Below are positions 11,811-22,100 of a DNA stretch of 64,000 nucleotides, in pieces (the stretch's first letter is position 1; every line of letters begins with the position of its first letter). The DNA is from Diplosphaera chodatii (lineage: Eukaryota; Chlorophyta; Trebouxiophyceae; Prasiolales; Stichococcaceae). Where the stretch lies: positions 806,001 through 870,000 of the forward strand of contig JAALGY010000017.1 in NCBI GenBank assembly GCA_032358165.1, in the 5' to 3' direction. Under the pieces are notes generated by a model. It was not told the DNA's origin. It worked only from the letters and a program-made list of their open reading frames with translations, and made no database searches. The translations under genes and the position numbers were made by a program.

Positions 11811-14800
11811 GGGGTGGGCAGGGCGGCCAGCTCATCCAGGCGCCGCTCGCCCCGGGCCTGACTGCGGGGTGGCTCCGGCACTTGTGGCGGCTGCACACCT
11901 TGCCGTCTGCAGGGCATGCGAGCGAACCATTACACTCCACCCCAACTCAGCTGTGTTAGCCCCAGCACATGTCTCACACGAGGTGGCATGGCCGTGCAAA
12001 ATGCCACCCCTGTGGCAGGCACCAGTAGCAAGTGCAGGTGCAGCCATGCAATCCCAGCCCTGTCCGGCATGCCCACCCCGCAGCACTGTGCCGGTGAAGC
12101 GAGGCTGGCGCAGTGATCGGCTGCACGTCCTGTCGCCGAGCCTGCTGCAGGGCGGGTGTGTGTGGCGTGCGTCCCTGGTGCTGCGGTGCGGGATCTTTTG
12201 CTGCGGTCTGCATTGCTGTTGGCGGCTTGTCACGCTTCCGAGGTACACTGCTGGGCCCGGCCTCGCCTGGCTCTGGGCTGCGGCTGCGCTTGGCAGCAGG
12301 CCTTCGCTCTGAAATATCTGGCTCTGGAGCTGCCGCAAGCTCAGTGTCGCCAGTGCCACGGCTGCTGCCGCTGCTGGCAGCATCTTCACTCCTCTCAATG
12401 CTGCCGCTGTAGCTGCGGTTGCCGCTGCCGCCGCTGGACGTCTCCTCTGGTATGGAGTCTGCACCGTATACCCACCTGCAGCACAGTCATCAGCTACCAT
12501 AGTAGCAGGCCAAGGACTGCAGTTGTCAGCGCACCCAACAAAGACACTGGCACACTGAACCATCAGCTGTCATCCTGAGTATGTGGCCAGACACATACTG
12601 CATTGCTGTTGAAAATGCTCACGCTCGACTGGCAGTGAGCCGGCCGGCTTCCCGCACAGCATCCGTCACCTCGTGCCCCGCCACCACATGCATGTGCACT
12701 GCATTGCGCCCCTTGTCCGGCAGCCGCGCAATGTAGAGGATGCTGCCAGGTCGCAGAGCTGCGCCTCCCTGGCTTGCCTCCAATGCTGGTTTCAGTGCCG
12801 GTGAGTTGGCCACATGTGTGCGAAAGCGACTCCGACCTGTAACCACAGGCTCCCTCAACTGCTGGCCGGGAATGAAGACCTGCAGCATCTGCAGCACAAG
12901 CGACAGCATTGTCGGCCCCCGCAGCCAGCTTACAGTGATAGCACAGCTGAGCCATTTGCCTCCAGATGCAGGTGCCTATGCTGTGTATGAGCTGTGTTTG
13001 CATGCAGGCACAGCATCGTTCAACCATACACGCAAAGTTGCACACCCTGCGAAGCACGAGTCATCCCTCACCCCGCTGTGATGAGTACCAGCAGAGGTCT
13101 TGCAGCATTTGCAGCACCTGAGGGAAGTCCCCCTTCCCAGGCATCGTGTCCGCAAACAGCCCATGCAGCAGCCGCCGTGGGAGTCTCAGGGTGTCAGGGT
13201 CGTGGAGCTCCAGGTGGAAGCTGCGGCCATGGCGGCCCTCGGTGGCGGCTGCCGCCTGCGCTGCCTGTGCGAGTGGTGAAAGCCGCTGTAAGCACTGTGT
13301 TCTTAAATAAGCGGTGCTCCCCATCTGCTCTTATCGGAACACAGCTGTGTTGTGCTCAGCCAAAGCTGTCATCGTGATGTGCAACTCCAGGCGCAGCGTG
13401 ACATGCAGGTTGAGGTTATGCCGTCAAGATTGCCACGTCTAAGCAACGCCACCATTTCAACCTGGTGACGGGCACTTGTCCGACGCCTTGGATCTGCTGC
13501 AGGACCAGCACTGCCCAGGCCTGTGGACAGCCGCCGTGCTGCCGGCCGGGGCGCCACTGCAGCCTGGCGCGCTGCCAGCCGCCGGCTAGCGGCGAGTGCT
13601 GCATCGTTTGTGAGCCAAATGTGCACCTTGCCATCCTCCTCACTCCGCGCCACCCGCACATCTGACAATCATCAGCAGCAAACCTGATAGCAGTGCTGAT
13701 GGTGTCAGTCATATACACCCCAACAACATGCTCATTCCTGTGGTAGTCTGTGCGCACCAGTGCTGTGTGGCAGCTCATTAGGCTGATCAGGCAGCTGTGC
13801 GGCCAGAAGCTTGCTGATGGGCCGCCAGTCGCCAAGCAGCATACTCATCTGCCAGCCACGCTTCATGCTGCTGACTTCTGCTGAGCATGTGCACAGTGGA
13901 ACCTGCAGACAAGTTGCCAGCTAAGTATGGCAGCTCAAAGGCCTGGCACGCCCATGATATGGGGCAGCCGTGCCACAGGGCCACGGCGACATCTAGGCAT
14001 GGCAAGCGCATGATGCCCTTGCATGGGCCGAGCAGCACATAGGGACTCCTGCAGCAGTGAGTCGCAGCGGCATCTGACCTGGCCAGGGGCCCCTATGACG
14101 AACTGGAGCACGAGCCGCCTGGGCAGCTGTGAGGCCCAGGCCGCAGCTGGGAACATTGCGTGGATGGCGTCCGGAGAAAAGGCAAGGATCCTCGTGGATG
14201 TCACGGTGGCCGCCGTGCCTGCTGCTGCAGAAGGGTCAGTGCACGGTAGCGGTGCGGCTGGTGGTGACTGTGCAGCGAGGCTGGGCTGCTCAGCTGTGGG
14301 CGGCCTGCCATGCTGCTGGCTCTCGCAGCTGGGCCCTGCCTCGTCTAGCGCTGGGCTGCGGTCTGTTGCCGGGGCACCTCCACTGAGGCAGACAGTGGTA
14401 GGCTGTGCTGCTTGCACGGGCATAGTCACTGGGGACAGTGCCGCTCTCGTTGCCAGTGGCGGTGGCATTGTCGTCAATGAGGCGGCTGTTGAGAGGGGCG
14501 TCGCTGCCTGGATGGGCAGCGAGATCGGCAGCAGGCTGTGAGGCCGCCTGCTTGGGGCAGACACCACGCACTGCGCCCTTTGCCAGCCACAAGTGTGCCA
14601 CGCCGTCCGCGGTGCCCCGCGCCACTTGCACCTCTAGTGAACACGCCATGTCTTGAAAACATGAGTCATTAGCATTGCTGATGGTATGCTACTTCACTCA
14701 TATGCCGTGCAAGCATGTGCACACATGTGCAGTGTCCATGCGCACCTGTGCCAACCGGGAGCTCGACAAGGAGCCGAGGCAAGCCTGCTGCCAGAACCCT

Positions 14801-17259
14801 GCTGATGGGCATCCAGACTTCGCGCATCAGCCTTAGCTCCCCAGTCTTGTTGGATTTCCAAGCTTCCACTGTGTTCAAGTGCCGTGTCACCTGCAAACAT
14901 CAGTAGGCCATTGAGGGGTGCATGGCATTGCAGGATCCGGCAATCTGGCTATCAGCATGACTGGGGACACCAGCAATGGTCGAGCATGGCCGCACGCCAA
15001 AGAACAGTGCATTGCACGACGCTACTGGCAGCATATCACTGGCAAGTGTTGCCATGGCATCTGACCTCGCCAGGGTGCCCAACGGCAACAACGAGTGTGA
15101 CTCGGCGGGGCAGCCGCTCTATGCTGGTGGCCGCGGGGAACAGCACTCGAACGCCGCCTGGACTTATCGTGAGCGTCCTATGGGAGTCAACTATTGCCGA
15201 CATGCTTTCTGCTGCAGAGCTAGCCATGCCGCACGGCTGCAGTTCTGCCGCTGGAGCAGCGGCTGACCCTGCTGCCGGCTGCTCTGCTGGAGCCGGCTTG
15301 CAGTGCTTGCGCCTCTCGATACTGGGCCCAGCATCGCCTGATGCTCCGCTGAGCTCACTATGGTCAGGATCCCCATTGATGACACTGGTCGGCTGTGCAG
15401 TGTTCACAGGCGCCGTTCGGCCGCTGTCACTGCTCTCGCTGCCGCCGGCATCAGCACTGCCGCAATCACTGCTGCCGCTGTTGCTTCCGTGGGGAGTGGG
15501 TGAGTTGCGGGTGCACAGCTGTGCAGCAGGACCTGCGGCCAGGTTGTGCGTCCCTGGCTCGTGACCCGCGGCAGGCACTGCGTCAGCGGCCAGCCAGATG
15601 TGCACCATGCCTGCCTTTGCAGCCCGCGCCACCAGCACCTCTGAGAACAGTTCGTATAGTGTTGGTTGGCCTTGCTGATGATGCCTCCACAATAGCTGGT
15701 GAGGTGGTTTCCTTCAGAGATGAAGGAAATGTCGGCAGACAACTGTGCACCTGTGCCAAATGGCAGCGCATCCAGACCCTGCTGCAAAGACGCCGCTAGA
15801 ACTCGGCTTATTTGCATCCATTCACCAGTGGTCACAGCCATTCCCCAGTGGTCATTACACCTGCGGGCTTCTGCCGAGTATATGCGCCCTGGTTCCTGCA
15901 GACGCCGCATTCACCAGTCAATGGGTGCATGGTGGCACGCTGACATAGGAAGTATTGGTCAGCCATGCCTAGATTCTGCCAATGGGTTACTGGGGTCATA
16001 TCACGCCTGACAGCAACTACCACAGCTTAAGCGGCCTCAGTGCCGCTTGCATGCTTGGAGTCTGACCTGGTCAGGAGGCCCGATGACGAAGTCGATGGTG
16101 ACGTGCTGGGGCAACTGGCGTGCGGTCCTTGCAGCTGGGAACAGCGAACGTACGGCGGCCTTCCTTATCCTGAGCTTATTCGTTCCGTCAACGATGGCAG
16201 ACTGCCCTGCTGCTGCAACTGCCGCTGCGGTACATGCGTGTTCATTTGCAGCTGGTGCCTGTGCGACATCGGTCCGTGCTGTCGCCAGCACTGCTGAGGG
16301 CGTCCTGCAGCATCTTGGCCCAATGCCGGGGTGCTGGGCATTGGCCAATGCTGAGCTGCGTCTGTGTTTGTCTGCGAGACGATGTTCGGGGTGTGTGGCT
16401 GTATGACAGGGCCCCTTCACGTGGACAGTGTCGTCGTGGCCGCTGCTGCCGCTTCTGATCGTGCCAGCATCGCTGCTTTCTGTGCTGCCACTGTCGCTGT
16501 CTGCAGCCGTGAGGTGCCACGGCGACGTTGCGCAGTTGCCGGCCGGCTGAGGATTTGTCGGCATCTGGCAAGCGGCAGCTGCTGTGTCATCTGCGAGCCA
16601 CACATGTACCACGCCATCCCTGCCGCCCCGCGTCAGCTGCACCTCTGTGTATGCAGCCAGATGGCAATCATCTCAGAAGGGTATTCAAGTCACCATTATG
16701 ACAGCTACTGGGCCCAACTAGGGGCTCGTGCACATTGAAAGCTAACTTTTGCACCTGTGCCCGGGGGAAGCTCGTCTGGCTGCTGCGGTAGATCAGCAGC
16801 CAGAACCCTGCTGATTGATGCCCAGCCACCAGGCACCACCGTCAGCTGCCAGAAGGTTTTGTGCCTGGCCGCCTCTGCCGTATATGTGCACAGCGGTACC
16901 TGTAGCCGTGAGCTGGACAAGTGAGAGAGAGCCATGCCATCTGATCACGATGCAAAGCAGCATGACACCTGCGCACAGCTAACCTATGACGCCCAAATTG
17001 CCTGGCCGTTCTCTCAGGACAGTGTGATGTTGCCTTCGACGTGTACTGCAGCAACTGACCTGCCAGGAGGTCCTATTGCGAACGTCAACACACTCTGGCT
17101 GGGGACTTGCTGCAAGGTGCTTGCGCCAGGAAACAGTGCATGAACAGCGGCTGATCTGATCCTGAGCCTCCTCTGAGGATCAACTACGGCCGACATGCTC
17201 GATGCCAGCGAAGCGACTACGCCATGCTCTTTGTGTTCTGCTGCCATCAGCTGCGTCAT
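10066..17259 (-). CDS. B3-like module array fused to a degenerate SET domain (SET-like gene 1)
   Basis: The proposed start is the ATG at 17259 (MTQLMAAEHKEHG), directly before a module (LRIRSAAVHALFPGAS). The order is four three-exon B3-like modules (to about 13.6 kb), one module of the FHLELHDPDTLRLPRRLL type (12.64-13.22 kb), a linker with AGPSSVPRKRDKPP and a 12-glutamine run, then the SET-like cassette. The cassette has GSRVGVHALEAIP (the usual first SET motif), IDLRKKGNIAR, RLLNRDEARPNLRRV and RLLLMATQNISKGSELLL, then TAG. Canonical SET domains read NHSC before PN and continue to a catalytic tyrosine; both are missing. Two frame breaks (near 17060 and 14425) mean the module part may be decaying or was split differently. 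The array and the SET cassette could be two genes; the intron-phase match of the second SET-like gene favours one. Confidence 0.45.
11774..11809 (-). repeat. (CAG)12 polyglutamine tract
   Basis: There are twelve perfect CTG units on the plus strand. In the linker frame ahead of the SET cassette they encode twelve glutamines; another frame would give serine. It is a likely length-variable microsatellite. Confidence 0.85.
12640..13220 (-). other. B3-like module, FHLEL type, two exons
   Basis: FHLELHDPDTLRLPRRLLHG is followed, after an intron, by LQVFIPGQQL, ALRPGSILYIARL and VHMHVVAGHEVTDAV. It aligns with the single-exon module at 21925-22255 (LQIRIPG, MQQGSVLYVSRP, ELRMRLVTGDELTAE). That links the two SET-like genes. 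Confidence 0.5.
13600..14190 (-). other. B3-like module (SET-like gene 1, copy 4)
   Basis: Piece 1 ends at 14079 (DAIHAMFPAAA, VLQFVIGAPGQ). Piece 2 is 13902-13758 (GDWRPISKLLAAQL, NELPHSTG). Piece 3 starts at 13661 (DVRVARSEEDGKVHIWLT). Confidence 0.5.
14580..15175 (-). other. B3-like module (SET-like gene 1, copy 3)
   Basis: Piece 1 ends at 15066 (GGVRVLFPAATS, VAVGHPGE). Piece 2 is 14890-14746 (VWMPISRVLAAGL, VELPVGTG). Piece 3 starts at 14633 (EVQVARGTADGVAHLWLA). The linker after it carries a frame shift near 14425. Confidence 0.5.
15580..16175 (-). other. B3-like module (SET-like gene 1, copy 2)
   Basis: Piece 1 ends at 16067 (KLRIRKAAVRSLFPAA, VTIDFVIGPPDQ). Piece 2 is 15895-15751 (GEWMQISRVLAASL, ALPFGTG). 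Piece 3 starts at 15640 (EVLVARAAKAGMVHIWLA). Confidence 0.55.
16580..17230 (-). other. B3-like module (SET-like gene 1, copy 1; splice frame broken)
   Basis: Piece 1 has LRIRSAAVHALFPGAS and FAIGPPG; piece 2 (about 16.91-16.76 kb) has WQLTVVPGGWASISRVLAA and DELPPGTG; piece 3 has VQLTRGGRDGVVHVWLAD. At the piece 1 donor the sequence reads GGC AG|GTCAG, whereas sister copies read GGC AAG|GTCAG. The phase is therefore off by one unless a weaker GTTGCT donor is used. Confidence 0.5.
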
Positions 17260-17767
17260 GACGTGCTACGAGATGTGACGCATGAATGTTGGCAGCTCGA
17301 TCAAACGTTCGCCAGGTTGGTCCGATCGCACTGGCAATAGTCCAGACAGCAGGTTATGAGTGCTTTCAGTGACCCTGATGCATCAACCGAAGCGCATGCG
17401 CCACGATGGCAAAGGCTGTGCCAGATGTAGTTCGAATGCATGCTTGGATCAAGGTGCAGCCCCAACCTCGCTTAGGAGGTACCGAGTGCTCGCTGTGATT
17501 TGAGTACGAGTATGAACCGACGGACGTGGGTGTGTAAGGACGTATATGAGAAAGGTGTTGACGCTGTCGAAGCTCAGTGCACCGAACATGTTTAACAACC
17601 GCCCCCGCAGTTTCATGGAAGTGACATCATGCGCGAGGTGAAAAGCGGACTCTCAGGCGGGATTCGTGTCCTAACTCTCCCTCTAATCCTACCGTTATCT
17701 TTCTAATCTTGGGTTTAACCTCATCTTGGTTCCTACTCGGGAGGTTCCCCCCCTGAGATATGATCCG
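17260..17767. other. Spacer between the two SET-like genes
   Basis: About 500 bp with no supported gene, notably less GC-rich than the coding parts. It would hold the promoter of SET-like gene 1 and the 3' region of SET-like gene 2. Confidence 0.5.
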
Positions 17768-19175
17768 CTACAGTAGCAACTCGCTGCCTTTGCCGATGTT
17801 CTGTGTGGCCATGAGCAGCAGGCGGGGTGGCACGCCCGAACCCCGTGAGTCCGGCACGCATACCCGCCGCAGGTTGGGGTGTGATCCATCCGTGTTCAAC
17901 ATCCTGCACCGCAGCAATACAAAGCTCAGCAAGCTGCCGTGAAACGTGCACGTTCGTTGCAGGGCCACGCTGCATTATGCAAAACTCCAGATGTAGCAAC
18001 AGTACCAAGCTTAGCGCATTGGCACACCTCACGATATTGCCCTTCTTTCGTAGGTCGATCAGAGTTGGATGTGCCGCCTGCTGCTCTCTGGCAGCTGGAA
18101 CGTCTGGCAGGGGATGCAGCAACCTGTCCTGCGCTGCAGTCGATGCCGACAAAGCTGTGGACTCGATGGTCCCTGCCTCCGTCAGCAGCTCGCCTGCACA
18201 ACAGCATTCAAGAGACGTCAGCAACCTGACAACAGAGTTGGGCAACTGCTCGTTACGCATTCGGTCTGCAGCGATTGCTCCCACGTGCGTCAGCTGATGA
18301 GCACTCAGTACCATGCTGCCTCTGATACAAGCCGCTGCCACACGCTTGGTGTTTTGGCGTTCTCACCAACGACCTCCACGATAAAACTGCCGACGGGGAT
18401 GGGCTCCAGCGCGTACACGCCAATGCGTGAGCCGCTCTGCTGCCCGGTGCCACCCAGTGTGCCGCCCCACACCCTGCGTGCAACCCAGCATCCAGTGCTT
18501 GCAAAAAGCACGTGTGTTTGTGATCCATTGTGTATGGCTGTGAGCATCACAGACATGCCAAAGTACTGTTACGTTGCCGGACGGCACCTGTATTGACAGC
18601 CCAGCTCCAGCACTGCGCGTGCAGCACCGCGCGGCGGCGGCTGCAGCGGATCTGTCTCCTCGCCGCCACTGCGCATCAGCACCTGCGCATGCACCGGGTG
18701 TAGGGAGTCTGAGGTACTGTGCCCACACCGGCAGTAGCAGGGAAGCCTGCGAATCCACCCGACCAATCGATGCACTGGTGGCTTCCTGTAGCACATCGGC
18801 ATTCAGGGGCAGTAACAGGATTGCAGACCTTGTAGCGCCAGGTCAGCAGGCCGTCCTGGATCTTGACGCGTGCCTCGGCGTCGTGTGCCTCCTCCAGGGC
18901 CTCCTCTGACACAGCCACTGCAGGGTGATTGCGAACCCCATTCAGCAAGAGCTTGCGGGGTGCATGCTGTGGCAAGGTACGTTGACCTGACACGACCGTA
19001 TACGCCGGGGAATCAACATGTATAGCATGTATGCATGCGTGGGTTTCGAACCAGGCTTTTCAGCAAGCTGCTGACCTCGGCTGGCAGCGGCAGCTGACAA
19101 TGCAGCCGCAGCGTCCAGGCTGTCTACAATCTCGATGCGACCTACATTACAATCAATCAGCCAGGTGAGCAAGTC
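17768..19175 (-). other. SET-like cassette, copy 2
   Basis: Exons: GRIEIVDSLDAAAALSAAAA (about 19.07-19.17 kb), EEALEEAHDAEARVKIQDGL (18.82-18.93 kb), RGAARAVLELGCQYRC (18.59-18.70 kb), RVWGGTLGGTGQQSGSRIG (18.35-18.48 kb), an exon ending GNIVR at 18028, and the last exon 17768-17903. That last exon is 136 nt, the same length and phase as in copy 1. Shared exon order, phases and wording show that the cassettes come from one duplication. Confidence 0.7.
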
Positions 19176-22100
19176 AAGTGCGAGTCACAGCATGGGAACT
19201 GCTAAATTGCCAGCCATGGTCATCTGCGCTGCAGACCTGCCAGCACTCACCGTAGGATTGCCTAAGAGGAGCCTCATTGGGCGCTTCATGCTCAACAGCC
19301 ACAGCTGGAGACGCTGCTAACAGCTCGGCAGTCCCTGTCTGATGCAGCGGTGGCGGCGGTGCTGCAGGTGCCGCTGCTTCCTGCTGGGGCTGCAGCACTG
19401 CCAGCGTCTCCATTGCAGCTGGTGACCCCACGGCTCCAGAGGAGGATTTTGGGGTCGGCTGGGCCACTGTTGCAGGCTGTGCTCCCGCTGTACCTGAGTG
19501 CCTTTGCGCTGGCTGTGCTGGAGTTTTGAGGTTGCTCGGCTCGGCTGCCTTCTGGCCTGCCGCATCTGGCTGCCCATGCATGTGTGGTGCGTCCGCTGTA
19601 GGCTGTGCTGATGCAGGCAAGGCTGCGTCCTTGCGAGCTGTCTCCTTGGCCTTGTCAGGCGCTGACGCTGTGTGCTGTGTGGTCGCTGTGCCTGACTGTC
19701 TTGGGGCTGGCCGTGCCGGGGTCTTGGGGTTGCTTGGTGGAGCTGCCTTCTGGCCTGCAGCATCTGGCTGCCGATGCACGTCTGTTGCGCCTGCTGTGGG
19801 CTGTGCTGCTGCAGGCAAGCCGGCTGCCTTGTGAGCTGTCTTCTCAGCCTTGTCTGGCGCTGACGCTGCAACCTGCTTTGTCCCTGCTCCAACAGCAGTG
19901 CCTCCTGGTTTGGGAGCTGCATTCCGTGATTCTGCTGTGGCACCTGCTGGACGATCTGCTGGTGCTGCGGGAGAAGAGATGGAAGGAGGTGCTGCTGCAG
20001 GCTGCTCAGGAGACACGGGGTGCTGCTGCTTGGTTGCGCCCACTGATGTCTGCTGCAATGACGCCGCCCCAACTGTCACAGCGGTCATGCCTGCAGGTCC
20101 AGCTGCACCAGAACCGGCCGCCAGTTGCGGCTGAGCTGCAACAGCCGCAGGGTCTAACACATCTGGTGGAAGGCGCCGGCGCTTGGCTGCAGGTGCCTGC
20201 ATGAGCACAGAACGAAGTCCTGCATGACGTCGCGTCCAAACCATGCATGGCGCTGCTCGAAGTTGTGGGAGGATATAGTAACACTTGAACCACGAAAGAG
20301 TGTCTGTCCTTCTGCAGCAAGGAGCTTCTTTGTTAAGGCACCAAACGGGTTACCTGATCACTTGCATGATCCTTGGCGGCGGCGGCAGTCGTGGCATGCA
20401 GCTGTTTATACCAATCAGCCATTGTAGGGCGCCGGGGTACAAGAGGGCGGCAGGAGCGGGGCTTCAGACCCTTTGCCTGCCTAGCTGCGTTGTCATGTAG
20501 GTGCTGGTAGAAGCTTGCCCTACAAGGGCGCCTGTATACCACTTCATCTGACAGTGAACTTGCAGGGTCACTGGCCTCGGATGCAGAGCTTGCTGAAGCA
20601 GCTGCGGCGTCTGCAGCTGCTGGCGGGGCTGCTGTGGCTGCTTGCAGTGAGTTGTCGTCGCTGTGATGGGCCGTCGCAGCCGCCGCTGTGGGCTGCATTG
20701 CAGGCTGCACCGCAGGCTGCACTGCTCGGGAGTCACGCCCGCGGCCATAGGTCCGCTTCCTGTAGCCAACCGTTTCCCAGGGGTCGATGACTGGGCCGTC
20801 CAGCCGGCCAAATTCCGCCGGCGGAACCAGCCGCATGCCCAGCTGCACGCCGCTGCCGCCGTCGCCCCGAGCGCTGCGCCTGACGCTGCCGCCGCCGCCG
20901 CCGTGGTTGCCTGGCTGTTTGCTGTCGCCGCTGACAAGCCGCCGCAGGCACAGCACGCTGTTGAGGTCCGCGCTGAGGCCGCTGTCGGCCTCGAGGGCGG
21001 ACACCAGCTCCGGGGTCAGGCGGAAGCTGGCGACGGGTCCCTTGCCGCCCTGCTCATAGCTGACGTCCAGCGCTACGGGGTGGGACGCGCCCGCCTGGGC
21101 CACGACCTGCTCCGGCAGCTCGGCCAGCAGCTGCTTGACCACCTGCTCCGGCACCCGGAACACCTCGGGGTTGCTCATCCGCAGGTAGAAGCCCTGCGGC
21201 TGGCTGCTGCCTGCTGCGTCGCTCGCCTGCTGCGGCTGCTGCGGCTGCTGTGGCTGCTGCCTCTCAGTCGGCACGCCAGCTGGCGCAGCCGAGGGGCCGA
21301 CCCTCTGAACACCGAAAAAATGCTGCTGCAAAAGGGATGGCAGAGGCGATGGCAGAAGCGGCGGCGGCGGCTGTGCTGCCTTGTCCTGTGCAGCGGGTTT
21401 TGCTGCGTCATCCCCTGCTGTGGCCTGCAGCTTGGCAGCTGGTCTGGCAGCTGAGCCATGGGCAACCTGGTAGCCTGCACCCGACCATCGTGACCATGTC
21501 AGAAAGGGATGAGTAAGACTTCTGCCAGCACTTGACGTTAGATCAGCACCCGCCCAGTGGCATATGTGCTTTGTGTGACCTGACGCAATGCCCTGTCAGG
21601 AGTGGCCACATCCATTACAGAAACCAATGGCAGCTGCGCACCTTTCGGCTGCTGCTGAGGACCAGCACCGGCCTGGGTCCCCTCTGCAGCTGTGAGCACT
21701 GCCGCTGCAGTAGGCGAAGTGCCGGCCTTCGGCACTGACGGCGCTGGAGCAGAGTTTGGTGCCTGCGCAGCCTGCCTCTTGCCGGCAGGCAGGGCGTCAA
21801 CGCTGATGCTGCGCGGTCGCTTCCCGCTGCCGCCGCTGCTGCCGCCCCGGGTGGGGGCGTAGAACTGGTAGCCGACGCAGGACGTCCAGTGCGTGCTGGC
21901 GGTCAGAGCTGCCGCCGCCTGCACCTCGGCTGTCAGCTCGTCTCCAGTCACCAGCCGCATGCGCAGCTCGTCAGCGCCGCAGCAAGCGGGCCGGGAGACG
22001 TACAGCACGCTGCCCTGCTGCATGGGAGCCCGGGCCTGCGCACCCAGCGCCGCGGCCACAGCCGTCCAGCCCTTGCGCCCCAGCAGCCGCCCGCTGGTGC

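Noticed and set aside
20663..21454. Plus-strand open frame of 263 codons
   Set aside because: It is antisense to the QGFYLRMSNPEVF module exon; its composition is what the complement of low-complexity coding DNA would give.
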